Below are positions 27,826-36,054 of a stretch of DNA of 64,000 nucleotides, piece by piece. The first letter of the stretch is position 1; every line of letters begins with the position of its first letter. Source of the DNA: Promethearchaeota archaeon. GTDB lineage: Archaea; Asgardarchaeota; Lokiarchaeia; Sigyniarchaeales; SOKP01. The position numbers were made by a program, and so were the translations under genes. The stretch is taken from positions 260,129-324,128 of the forward strand of contig JAUWGH010000005.1 of NCBI GenBank assembly GCA_030606485.1. The letters run 5' to 3'. Below the pieces are notes generated by a model. It was not told where the DNA came from. It was given only the letters and a program-made list of their open reading frames with translations, and did not search any database.

Positions 27826-29055
27826 ATGAGTAAAGTGTCCAAAGAGTCTATTGCACCATTTTTAAAATATTTTGATAAAAAATTTCTTAATCTCAAAGAA
27901 ATTAAAACAATTGGGGATTTAGCAAAATTACCAATATTTGCGTATAAATTTTTCACTAAAAATGATACAAAAATCATTTCAAAACTATTTGACATTAATG
28001 TTATTGAAGATTTAAGTAAATTAGATAAAGAAAAACCATTTGACCAATTCTTTTCTCTTGATGCCACCGAAGATCCAATTAAACAAGCTAAAATCGTTGA
28101 AAAAATGAGAAAACAAATTGATATACTTACTGCAAAAATCCCTAACCTTGATATAAAATTAAAGAAAGGGATAATAATAAGTGATGTTATTGTTCGAGTA
28201 GCGAAAAAGAAAGAACCGATTAAGAAGAAAGAAACTAAAATTATTTGCGTGGGACTAGAAAATGCAGGTAAGACGGCTATATTGAGTAGATTTGGAGGAC
28301 GTTTAGGAATCCAAGAATTAAGTAAATTAAAACCTACAAAAAAAGTGAAGAGAAGAGTAGTAGAGACGAAAGATCTCACCCTTCTCATATGGGATTTCGG
28401 AGGCCAGGAAATATATCGAAAGATGTATTTAAAAGAACCCGAGAAATATTTTTTCCAAACACAACTTGTATTATATGTGATAGATGTACAAGACCCGGAT
28501 AAATTTGACGAATCTTTTGAATATTTCTCCCAAATTTTAGAAATATTTAAGATTTTTGAGGAAAAACCGTATTTTTTGATTTTCATTCATAAAAGCGACC
28601 CGGATTTACGCGAAACTCCTGAATTTCAATTAAATGTTGGTATAGCCAAGGTAGGGATAAATGATCTATTTAAAGAGCGATATATGGAGTATGAAGTTTT
28701 TACAAGTTCAATTTACGATCTTATTAGTTCAGAACCAAAATTTGCAAGATTTCTCAAAGACGTACTAAGAGACCAACAATCTTTAACAAATCCAACCTTA
28801 GAAAAGGTAGAAGGTCTTGGGAAAATACTGGACAGCACTCTAACCGCAGTTATTCGGCTCTCTGAAAATGTAATGGTTGAATTTGATGGAATATATAAGA
28901 GATTTGAAACTCTAGAAAATCAATTCAAGGCGGGTTTGTCAGCTCCACCACCAGAACAACCCAAAGCCACCGAAACTGATTCCCAAAGTACTCGAACGAC
29001 AGTATTAAATGAATTAAAGGAATTATTTCAAAAAAGAAAGAAAGTAAATTATTAA
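27826..29055 (+). CDS. Arf-like small GTPase with helical N-terminal and coiled C-terminal extensions
   Basis: Eukaryote-like small GTPase. The G domain occupies about residues 135-310: P-loop GLENAGKT (143-150), switch II WDFGGQE (189-195) and HKSD (255-258) in place of NKxD. WDxGGQE with GLxNAGKT is the Arf/Sar/Rag-side pattern. The N-terminal 120 residues contain two similar helix-hairpin segments (TIGDLAKL and VIEDLSKL), resembling small HhH domains. The C-terminal 80 residues hold a short coiled coil and a Pro/Gln/Thr-rich linker. There is no lipidation signal at either end. ATG 27826 is preferred over an in-frame TTG at 27817. It probably acts as a molecular switch; partners may include the Roadblock and longin-like proteins of this window (inference). 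Confidence 0.88.
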   Translation: MSKVSKESIAPFLKYFDKKFLNLKEIKTIGDLAKLPIFAYKFFTKNDTKIISKLFDINVIEDLSKLDKEKPFDQFFSLDATEDPIKQAKIVEKMRKQIDILTAKIPNLDIKLKKGIIISDVIVRVAKKKEPIKKKETKIICVGLENAGKTAILSRFGGRLGIQELSKLKPTKKVKRRVVETKDLTLLIWDFGGQEIYRKMYLKEPEKYFFQTQLVLYVIDVQDPDKFDESFEYFSQILEIFKIFEEKPYFLIFIHKSDPDLRETPEFQLNVGIAKVGINDLFKERYMEYEVFTSSIYDLISSEPKFARFLKDVLRDQQSLTNPTLEKVEGLGKILDSTLTAVIRLSENVMVEFDGIYKRFETLENQFKAGLSAPPPEQPKATETDSQSTRTTVLNELKELFQKRKKVNY

Positions 29056-29182
29056 TTCTTAATCTTCTTTTTCAAAATACAAATATTTTATTATTCAAGA
29101 AATTTTTTTTATTTTATTTTGAATCATTTTTTAATTGTATAAAAATAATAGGTATTTATCTAAAAATTAAGGTTATCAGAAC

Positions 29183-30583
29183 GTGTCTAATAGTATTAAT
29201 TTAAAAAATATTCGAAATCAAATTCAGGAAGAAAACGCTCTATTCATAACTAATGATTTACAAGAATTTTTACGAATTCCAAGTTATTCTTTAAATTCAA
29301 ATGGGATTGAGCAAGCAAAAAAATTCATCATTAATTATATTTCTGAGTTTTGTGAAGAGATAAATATTTTTGAGCATAAAATTAATCCTACTATTTTTAC
29401 TGAAGTAAAGGGAAATCGTCCTGAAAAACTTTTAATCTTTATGATGTATGACACGCAACCAGTAAGTAAGGAAAAGGATTGGATATCACCCCCCTTTCGA
29501 GCCGAAATTTCAAAATTAAATCCTCCTTTAAAAAAATTAGGTGACTGTATAATTGCGCGAGGCGCATACAATTCGAAGACATCTTTAATGGCATTTCTAA
29601 ACGTTGTAAAAATATTAAAAAGAGAAAATATATTGCCAATTTCATTAATACTGGTATTCGATGGAGAAGAAGAGATTGGTTCTCCCACATTTCGTGAATT
29701 TCTGAATCAAAATAAAGAAAACCTAAAGCAATGTATTGATTGTTATTACCCTTCTGCAAAACAAAATTTAGATAAGACACCAGTGATTAAAATGGGATAT
29801 AAAGGTATTATTTCTTTATCAATAAAGGCTTATTCAGAAAATGAGGAACCCCACTCTGCGTTTAGTAATATAATTGCAAATCCAGCGAGGGACTTGAATA
29901 TATTTCTAAATAAATTATATGATGAGACAGGTTTTAAAATTAAAGTATTAGCTGAACCTTATAGGTATAGCAACTCAGAGAAGGTTATTTTTGAAAATCT
30001 AATTAAAAAAATCAATGTGGATGATATTATTAATAAAGCGGGTATAAGTCAAATTATTGATACTGATATCAAATCAACTTTTTTAAAATATCTTTTTCAG
30101 CCTACTTTTAATATTTCCTCGTTAAAATCCGGATATTTAGAAACTGGTTATAAAAATATGGTCGCTAATTCTGCATTGGCAAATATCGATATTAGATGGG
30201 CCCATAATATATCCCCTGAACAGATTTTTAACGAAATTAAGAAGAAATTACAAAATTTTATTAAAAAATCAGCTTCAAAATTCGATTTAAAATACAATAT
30301 GGGGTATTCAGGTTCTCGAGTTCCATTAGATTCCATAATTAGCAAAACATTTTTAAAGACTTGTAAAGATATGAATTTGGAACCTGATATCTGGCCTTTA
30401 AGCCCCGCAGCAGCCCCTTTAAGTATTATAAAATCTAAATTTAATTTGAATTTTATTGCAGGAGGTTTAGGAATAGGTGGTTTTGCTCATACTTCGAATG
30501 AGTTCATTCAGGTTTCTTCAATTTTAAATTCTAGAATATTTAATTTGAATTTTCTCAATAATTATAATAGATTATTGAAGTAA
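29183..30583 (+). CDS. M20-family peptidase homologue lacking several metal ligands
   Basis: Overall fold and order match M20 di-zinc peptidases/deacylases (ArgE, DapE, carnosinase type): catalytic-domain strands, a lid domain starting near residue 205 (PHSAFSNI) and return to the catalytic domain with GGFAHTSNEFI. Key ligands differ. The HxD motif reads MYD (Met88 for His, D90 kept). The bridging Asp in GAxDxKG is Asn130 (GAYNSKT). The Asp after the GEEE motif appears to be Ala. The catalytic Glu pair (GEEE, E162-E163) and the final His are kept. It is therefore probably not a standard di-zinc hydrolase, perhaps a mono-metal enzyme or a binding protein. GTG start at 29183. A full-length frame argues against simple decay. 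Confidence 0.85.
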   Translation: MSNSINLKNIRNQIQEENALFITNDLQEFLRIPSYSLNSNGIEQAKKFIINYISEFCEEINIFEHKINPTIFTEVKGNRPEKLLIFMMYDTQPVSKEKDWISPPFRAEISKLNPPLKKLGDCIIARGAYNSKTSLMAFLNVVKILKRENILPISLILVFDGEEEIGSPTFREFLNQNKENLKQCIDCYYPSAKQNLDKTPVIKMGYKGIISLSIKAYSENEEPHSAFSNIIANPARDLNIFLNKLYDETGFKIKVLAEPYRYSNSEKVIFENLIKKINVDDIINKAGISQIIDTDIKSTFLKYLFQPTFNISSLKSGYLETGYKNMVANSALANIDIRWAHNISPEQIFNEIKKKLQNFIKKSASKFDLKYNMGYSGSRVPLDSIISKTFLKTCKDMNLEPDIWPLSPAAAPLSIIKSKFNLNFIAGGLGIGGFAHTSNEFIQVSSILNSRIFNLNFLNNYNRLLK

Positions 30584-30598
30584 ATATTGGGAGAAAAT

Positions 30599-31138
30599 TT
30601 ATTTATAAAAAATTATTTCTTCTTCACAAACGTCCTTTTCAACATTATTATCTAAAAAATTAATTTCTACGCGTTTAATCGTTTCACCAAGCATTTCTTT
30701 CAAAGCCTTTTCAAAATATCCTTTATTTACTCTGCAAAAGGCTTTCCCGGGCTTTAATCTCTTTCGTATTTTATAGGAATCTCGAAGGAAGCATTTATTT
30801 TCGATAATAAACCTAATTTTTTCCTCATCTTCTTCTATATCTTTGATTTGAACAGAATAGAATTGTTTCAATTCTCCAAGTAGAAGTTCAAAGGATTCCA
30901 GTATACCAAATACTTCCTTGTTATATTTCTCTTTTAATCTTTTTGCAATTGTCAATCCTGGAACTGTTCCGACTTGGTATAATAAACTAAGAAGAGCGTT
31001 GCGCCCGAATACATCATACATTTTAAAAATTAAGGATTCAGTAATAATTTCATATCCTCTTAAAACGTTTAATTTTACTCCATTGTTTCTAATTTTTTCA
31101 TTAGTTTTTTCAATTTCAAATTTAGAAATTAAATTCAA
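30599..31138 (-). CDS. V4R-like domain protein
   Basis: 179 aa. The pattern is that of the 4-vinyl-reductase (V4R) domain: an N-terminal helix with GRNALLSLLYQVGTVPGLTI, a middle part with strands around VQIKDIEE, then a PGKAFCRVNKGYFEKALKEM helix and a final E-x-x-C strand region. V4R domains bind small hydrophobic ligands and are structurally related to the Bet3 subunit of TRAPP tethering complexes. Archaeal versions are often regulatory. The assignment rests on pattern only; no cofactor motif is visible. It lies 130 nt downstream of the HAD phosphatase on the same strand, possibly in one transcript. Confidence 0.5.
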   Translation of the reverse strand: MNLISKFEIEKTNEKIRNNGVKLNVLRGYEIITESLIFKMYDVFGRNALLSLLYQVGTVPGLTIAKRLKEKYNKEVFGILESFELLLGELKQFYSVQIKDIEEDEEKIRFIIENKCFLRDSYKIRKRLKPGKAFCRVNKGYFEKALKEMLGETIKRVEINFLDNNVEKDVCEEEIIFYK

Positions 31139-31268
31139 TTATCCCCAACCCGATTAAATCATAATTATTTTTATAATTATTACTGTTACCTTTAACTATA
31201 TAAAAACTATCATTATCGGAGATTTCCGTATCATTTCCAATATTTTTTTTAAAGAAAAAAATTAGAAA

Positions 31269-32105
31269 TTAGAGCTTTTTATTAATAAATATTTCGTTCA
31301 ATGTATTGATTACAATATCTGGAGTACTCAGTTCGCCGCTAATGTTTTTCAACATTTCTTCGTTAGTCACTCCAGTAAGGACTAAAATCGTTTTTAACTG
31401 TGCTCGATTACCAGCAACAATATCCGTATTTAATCTATCACCTACAAATACTGCTTTATCCGGAGACGTATCATACTTCTCTAATATCAACTCAATTCCC
31501 GTAATCTGGGGTTTTCCAAAGATATCTAAAGGCTTATGACCTGTCGCGATCTCAACTGCCTTAACCATAACTCCAGCTCCAGGTAAGATTCCCTGTTTTG
31601 TTGGAAGTGTAGCATCTGAATTGGTTGCATAAAATTTTGCTCCGTAATTCAATATACATTTTTGAGCAATACTCACTTTTTCATAAGTTAAATGTCTATC
31701 TAAACCAACAACTACAAAATCAATCTCATCTGAGAGAGAATTATCAGTAAAAACATTATGTCCTTGAGCTTCTAACTCTAGTTTAAGCCCAATTTCACCT
31801 ACAATGAAAATATTTGAATTAGGTTTTATTTGAGACAATTTTTGAGCAGTAATATAAGCACTTGTATAAATATCTTCTCTCATGGTTTGAATTCCAAAGT
31901 TTTTAAGTTTTTTAACATACATATCCCGTGTGGCTGTGGAATTATTTGTATTAAAAACTACATCAATACCTTTATTACGTAGAATCTTTATGATTAAATT
32001 TGAATGGTTTATCAAGACATCTCCTCGATAAATGACTCCATCTAAATCAAAAATAAATAAAGCAATATCATTTAATTCTTCAATAATATCTAAATCTTCA
32101 AACAT
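31269..32105 (-). CDS. HAD-superfamily phosphatase, class IIA (NagD/PGP-like)
   Basis: Hydrolyses a small phosphorylated metabolite in the cytoplasm; NagD-like members act on sugar phosphates, phosphoglycolate or nucleotides. Motif I is FDLDGVIYRG near residue 20, motif II NTNNST near residue 51, a cap follows, and FGKP with GDRLNTDIVAG gives motifs III/IV. I choose ATG 32105, which overlaps the stop of the upstream polyprenol-kinase-like gene as TAATG, rather than an in-frame upstream start at 32138. This overlap implies translational coupling, so the phosphatase may act in the same lipid-phosphate pathway (inference). Confidence 0.88.
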   Translation of the reverse strand: MFEDLDIIEELNDIALFIFDLDGVIYRGDVLINHSNLIIKILRNKGIDVVFNTNNSTATRDMYVKKLKNFGIQTMREDIYTSAYITAQKLSQIKPNSNIFIVGEIGLKLELEAQGHNVFTDNSLSDEIDFVVVGLDRHLTYEKVSIAQKCILNYGAKFYATNSDATLPTKQGILPGAGVMVKAVEIATGHKPLDIFGKPQITGIELILEKYDTSPDKAVFVGDRLNTDIVAGNRAQLKTILVLTGVTNEEMLKNISGELSTPDIVINTLNEIFINKKL

Positions 32106-33202
32106 TAAGCCCACTCCGGGTAAAACATTGCATACCACTCATTAAATTGCCCAAAAATATCTGCAACAGGTGCCTGAATTTGATAACCAAAAATTACAAC
32201 TATTAAGTACAAGATGATGCCAGCTAATAATGGATATAATAAATTATCAGATATCTTTAGTAAATTGGGCGTAAATATATCAAAAATACCAAAAATTAGA
32301 GTTAATATAATTGCTAATTCCCAGCCAACGAAGAAGTAAGAAGTAATAAATGTTATTATGGAGCCACCTATAGTTCCCTCCCACGATTTTTCAGATTCCC
32401 ATTTTATCTTATGCTTCCCAATCTTTTTACCAATTATAGAGGCAAATGTATCGCCAAAACATAGGAGACAGAGTATTCCAAATGTACAAGCAATTGGTAG
32501 AAAAATAGATGCCATAAAAATACCAAATATGAAGTAATAATAGTGCCCAACGTTGTGTTGTTCTGAAGGTCTTAAACTTTTGATAAATAACCGATAAAAT
32601 GGGATACCCATATTTGGACTTAACCTAAAAAATTCTAAAATTATCGCAAAAGGTACACCAATCATAAAAAATACCATTACACTGATATCAACTAGGGTTG
32701 GTGAGATATATTTTGGTGTAATTATGTAATCAAAACCTGGCCAAAATGGATTTATCTTGCAAAATTCTGCAAAACCTGGAATATTTTCTAATAGAGTAAT
32801 AGTTATTGTGTTAAAAATGAAAACTTCTAATAAAACCCCTCCAAAAAAGAAGAAATGAAAAAATTTTCTTATATACTCATGTGTATTGGCTCTTAATTCT
32901 TGAAATTCCTTGTCGATTTCGATTATTTCTTGTTGTCTATGAAGGAATTTAATATTTATCAAATTATAAAGACCAAAATAACCAAGTATTATCCCCATAC
33001 CTAACCATATTGCAAAACCTGCTGGAAATTTGTAATCTACATTTAAGAAAAAGGTAAAAACTATAATAATATAGAGCCCTAATAGTATTCTGCAATAAAA
33101 TTTTGCGTTTTTATCAAGTGAATATTTTATAATTTTTACTTGAAAGTAAATTAAAAGAGCAATAAATGGTAAAATTATGAATAAATCAATTAATGAAGCC
33201 AT
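32105..33202 (-). CDS. Dolichol/phytol kinase-like (CTP-dependent polyprenol kinase) membrane protein
   Basis: About nine to ten transmembrane segments. The diagnostic motif sits in the C-terminal half: FGDTFASIIGKKIG followed by KSWEGTIGGS. This G-D-x-x-A-S-x-x-G and K-S-x-E-G-T pair characterises the CdsA/Sec59/VTE5 group of CTP-using lipid kinases and cytidylyltransferases. Phosphorylating a polyprenol would feed the lipid carrier of the AglB glycosylation system at the start of the window (inference). Archaeal CDP-archaeol synthase is related but has a different motif, so I favour the kinase branch. The stop overlaps the start of the HAD phosphatase. A 12-bp direct repeat surrounds the start codon. 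Confidence 0.75.
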   Translation of the reverse strand: MASLIDLFIILPFIALLIYFQVKIIKYSLDKNAKFYCRILLGLYIIIVFTFFLNVDYKFPAGFAIWLGMGIILGYFGLYNLINIKFLHRQQEIIEIDKEFQELRANTHEYIRKFFHFFFFGGVLLEVFIFNTITITLLENIPGFAEFCKINPFWPGFDYIITPKYISPTLVDISVMVFFMIGVPFAIILEFFRLSPNMGIPFYRLFIKSLRPSEQHNVGHYYYFIFGIFMASIFLPIACTFGILCLLCFGDTFASIIGKKIGKHKIKWESEKSWEGTIGGSIITFITSYFFVGWELAIILTLIFGIFDIFTPNLLKISDNLLYPLLAGIILYLIVVIFGYQIQAPVADIFGQFNEWYAMFYPEWA

Positions 33203-33222
33203 TGATCATTGAAGCCATTGAT
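33195..33222. repeat. 12-bp direct repeat over the polyprenol-kinase start
   Basis: GAAGCCATTGAT occurs at 33195-33206 and again at 33211-33222, with four bases between. The second copy creates an extra out-of-frame ATG upstream of the real start. It looks like a small local duplication. Confidence 0.8.
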
Positions 33223-33404
33223 TTATAAAAAATCTTTTGTAATTGTTAGTATTATTGACTAATTCACTCATCTAAGTTATTAATAATAATAAAAATGTCT
33301 TTTTGACAAAATTTTTAAATACTTTTAAGTTTAAATAAAATCACTAAAAAATATGCTATAGAGATTCTTACACAAAAATAAGATCTTAAAATTAAAAAAA
33401 GTTT

Positions 33405-34262
33405 ATGATTATGAAAAAGAAATGGTACAAAGGAAAGGTATTTGTAATAACTGGAGCAAGTGGAGACATTGGTAGTGAGGTCTGCCGTCTTTTTGCACCA
33501 TTAGGAATGCGAATTTATTTGTTAGATCTACCAGGTCCAGCGCTTGATGAATTAGTGAAAGAAATAAAAGAACTAGGAGCTGAGTATGTGGAAGCATTTG
33601 CATTTGATGTTACAAATCGTGAGCAGATAGAATCGGTTATAAAAAGTATTGGTGAAAAGGAAAAGTATATAGATATTTTATATAATAATGCTGGAATTGG
33701 TAATATTTGTTCAATAACAAATGGTGGAACATTTAAAGAATATCGAAGAATAATGTCCGTAAATGTTGATGGTATCTGGCTCGTTCTTCAAGCAGCATTT
33801 CCATATATCGGGCGTCCTTCTCCAACTGAGGAGTTTCCTGAGAGACGGAAGGGACAACTAATTTTCACATCAAGCTCAGCTGGAAAAACAGGTATTCCTA
33901 ATATGGCAGCATACTCAATGAGCAAACACGCAATCGTTGGAATGGCAGATTCAATTCGATTAGAATTTAAAATGCAAAATCATAATATTCAAGTAATCAC
34001 TATTTGTCCCGCGCCGGCGAGTACGAAGTTTTGGGACCAATCTCCAGAATTGAAAGAGTGGGTCGAAAAATATCAAAAACAAGGTCTTTTATACAAATAT
34101 GTTGAAACTAAAGATATTGCAAAATGTGTTCTAAAGGCATCACGTAAATATAAGAGAGAGGTGTTTGTACCTCGTTGGTGGTGGTTATTGTCTTTCCTGC
34201 AAGTGATAAGTCATCGACTTGTAGGAAATCTATTAATTAAAATCGAAAAAAGCAAAAAATGA
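33405..34262 (+). CDS. Short-chain dehydrogenase/reductase (SDR)
   Basis: NAD(P)-dependent oxidoreductase of the classical SDR family. The cofactor motif TGASGDIG lies near residue 15, NNAGIG near residue 93, the catalytic Ser in FTSSSAGKTG near residue 152 and the YSMSK catalytic pair near residue 169. D40 after strand 2 (LLDLPG) suggests NAD rather than NADP preference. The C terminus has a hydrophobic tail (WWWLLSFLQVISHRLVG) that may touch the membrane, as in SDRs acting on lipids or sterol-like substrates. Substrate unknown. The start is ATG 33405, with ATG 33411 possible. Isolated gene. Confidence 0.9.
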   Translation: MIMKKKWYKGKVFVITGASGDIGSEVCRLFAPLGMRIYLLDLPGPALDELVKEIKELGAEYVEAFAFDVTNREQIESVIKSIGEKEKYIDILYNNAGIGNICSITNGGTFKEYRRIMSVNVDGIWLVLQAAFPYIGRPSPTEEFPERRKGQLIFTSSSAGKTGIPNMAAYSMSKHAIVGMADSIRLEFKMQNHNIQVITICPAPASTKFWDQSPELKEWVEKYQKQGLLYKYVETKDIAKCVLKASRKYKREVFVPRWWWLLSFLQVISHRLVGNLLIKIEKSKK

Positions 34263-34385
34263 TTTACCTAAAAGTTAAAACTTTATTTTTACATTTTCTA
34301 AAAATTACTTTTTGAAATAATCATTTTGTTGACAAAAATATTAAATAAAAGATATACAAAAAAGATATATACAAATTAATTTTAA

Positions 34386-36038
34386 ATGAGAATAATGAAT
34401 AAAGATTCCATCAAGTACTGGCTAAGAAAAACATTTATAAGAGACATAAACTTGCCAAAGAATTCATTTATTTATTTATTGCTCTCTTTTTTTGCAATTA
34501 TAATAATCACCGAAGTTCTTCTATTCAAATATGTTGTGTTAACTGGGGAGGAATTTGCTTTAGATCTTGAGAGAATCACTATATTAATTGTGGTCTCTCT
34601 CAGTTTTCTTGCTTCTGGTTGTCTTGTTGATAAAATAAAGAATAAAACAAGGTTTTATAATATAACCTTACTAATTTGCATAATAGGACTGTTCTTAACT
34701 AATTTTACTGGAACCATTTTTGATTATATTGGTTTATTTATTATACTTCTTTCATTACCACAACTGGTCGTACTATGGTTTACAACATTAATTCATGAAA
34801 CAAATATCCTTAATAGAGGAAGAATAACGGCTTTCCTGATAATATCATGTTCCATTTTAGGTTTGATTGGAATTGCTTTTATATTCTTTGAGTTCCTTTA
34901 TCCCTATCTTTTCATTGTAGAAACTGTTCTTTTAATCATTATTGCCTTATATTCAAGATCTTATAAGTACATAGAAACTGAAGAAAGACTCATATCTGAT
35001 GAAAAATATATGAAAATTATTTTTGAGAAACATTTTTTTCGATATTCTTCAAGTTTTACTGTATTAAGTTTTATTTTAGGTGATTTACTCGCACGTTATG
35101 GTTTTGACTTGGATATCATAGCATTCTCAATCACTTCTTTTTTTTATTTACTGGCGGCTGGCTGGTTTTTAGATAACATTGGTCGAAAATATGCAATTGT
35201 CTTGGGAATTTTAGTTACTTCATTTTTCCTTATATCCTATGGTTCATTTGTTGAAGCAGAAGTAATATATGGCATACCAAAAAAAATCTATCTCTCAATA
35301 CATTATGGCTTCTCAATTACACCCCTTTTGCTTGCCATTTTTACAGTGTCCGGAGATTTTTCAACAGAAAGAGGGAACTTAAAATATAGAGGGCGAATTA
35401 ATGGACTTCTAATATCTTTAATGTTCATTGGCATTGTCATTGGATATGTTTTTAGTAAATGGATAAATGGATTATATAACGCCAACCCCGATTTGAATCT
35501 GATAATACCTGAGTTCCCTGACCGGATAAATTCATTTCTTCTAGTTATTCTTCTCGTTTGGATGATGGGAATGAAAGAATTCTTAGTCTCTAAAGAACTT
35601 CAATGGGCTTCCACTATTAAAAATCTTTATTTATTCAACTATGATGGCATTTGTCTTTATTTTCATAACTTAGAAAAGGATGAAAAATCCAAAATAAAAA
35701 TTGAAAAATTTGAATTGGACGAAGATCTAATTTCTGGCGGTCTTACTGGAGTAATCACCATAATCTCTGAAATAACAAAGAGTAAAAAACAACTTAGAAA
35801 AATTGAAAAAGAAGGAGTAAATCTATTTTTTTCTTATGGAAAATATCATATCGCCGCTTTAATCTCAAGCATGGATTTACCAATTTTACTGAAAAAACTC
35901 GATGATTTTTCAAAAGAATTTGAACAAAAATTTGAGAAAGAACTGAAAAATTTTAAAGGACATATTAATCCTTTTAATCCAACTAACTATCTTGTAAAAA
36001 AATATTTTGTCCAAAAATATTCAGTTTTTATGGAATAA
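34386..36038 (+). CDS. MFS-type membrane protein with C-terminal longin/Roadblock-like domain
   Basis: About twelve transmembrane segments fill residues 25-400 with MFS character, including the loop motif LDNIGRKYAIVLG after the seventh or eighth helix. Residues 405-550 are soluble and cytoplasmic by the positive-inside pattern. They read as strand-strand-helix-strands-helices: LYLFNYDGICLYF, then LDEDLISGGLTGVITIISEI, then GVNLFFSYGKYHIAALIS, then a long helix. The same layout and the E/D-x-x-I-S/Y-G-L core occur at the C terminus of the 7TM protein at 55366. It resembles longin/Roadblock domains, which in Asgards and eukaryotes act on small GTPases. Transported substrate, if any, is unknown. 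Confidence 0.78.
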   Translation: MRIMNKDSIKYWLRKTFIRDINLPKNSFIYLLLSFFAIIIITEVLLFKYVVLTGEEFALDLERITILIVVSLSFLASGCLVDKIKNKTRFYNITLLICIIGLFLTNFTGTIFDYIGLFIILLSLPQLVVLWFTTLIHETNILNRGRITAFLIISCSILGLIGIAFIFFEFLYPYLFIVETVLLIIIALYSRSYKYIETEERLISDEKYMKIIFEKHFFRYSSSFTVLSFILGDLLARYGFDLDIIAFSITSFFYLLAAGWFLDNIGRKYAIVLGILVTSFFLISYGSFVEAEVIYGIPKKIYLSIHYGFSITPLLLAIFTVSGDFSTERGNLKYRGRINGLLISLMFIGIVIGYVFSKWINGLYNANPDLNLIIPEFPDRINSFLLVILLVWMMGMKEFLVSKELQWASTIKNLYLFNYDGICLYFHNLEKDEKSKIKIEKFELDEDLISGGLTGVITIISEITKSKKQLRKIEKEGVNLFFSYGKYHIAALISSMDLPILLKKLDDFSKEFEQKFEKELKNFKGHINPFNPTNYLVKKYFVQKYSVFME

Positions 36039-36054
36039 CTCTTACATCACTTAC

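Noticed and set aside
33195-33222. Direct repeat as a mobile-element target duplication
   Set aside because: Only four bases lie between the copies and no element is present; local slippage is simpler.
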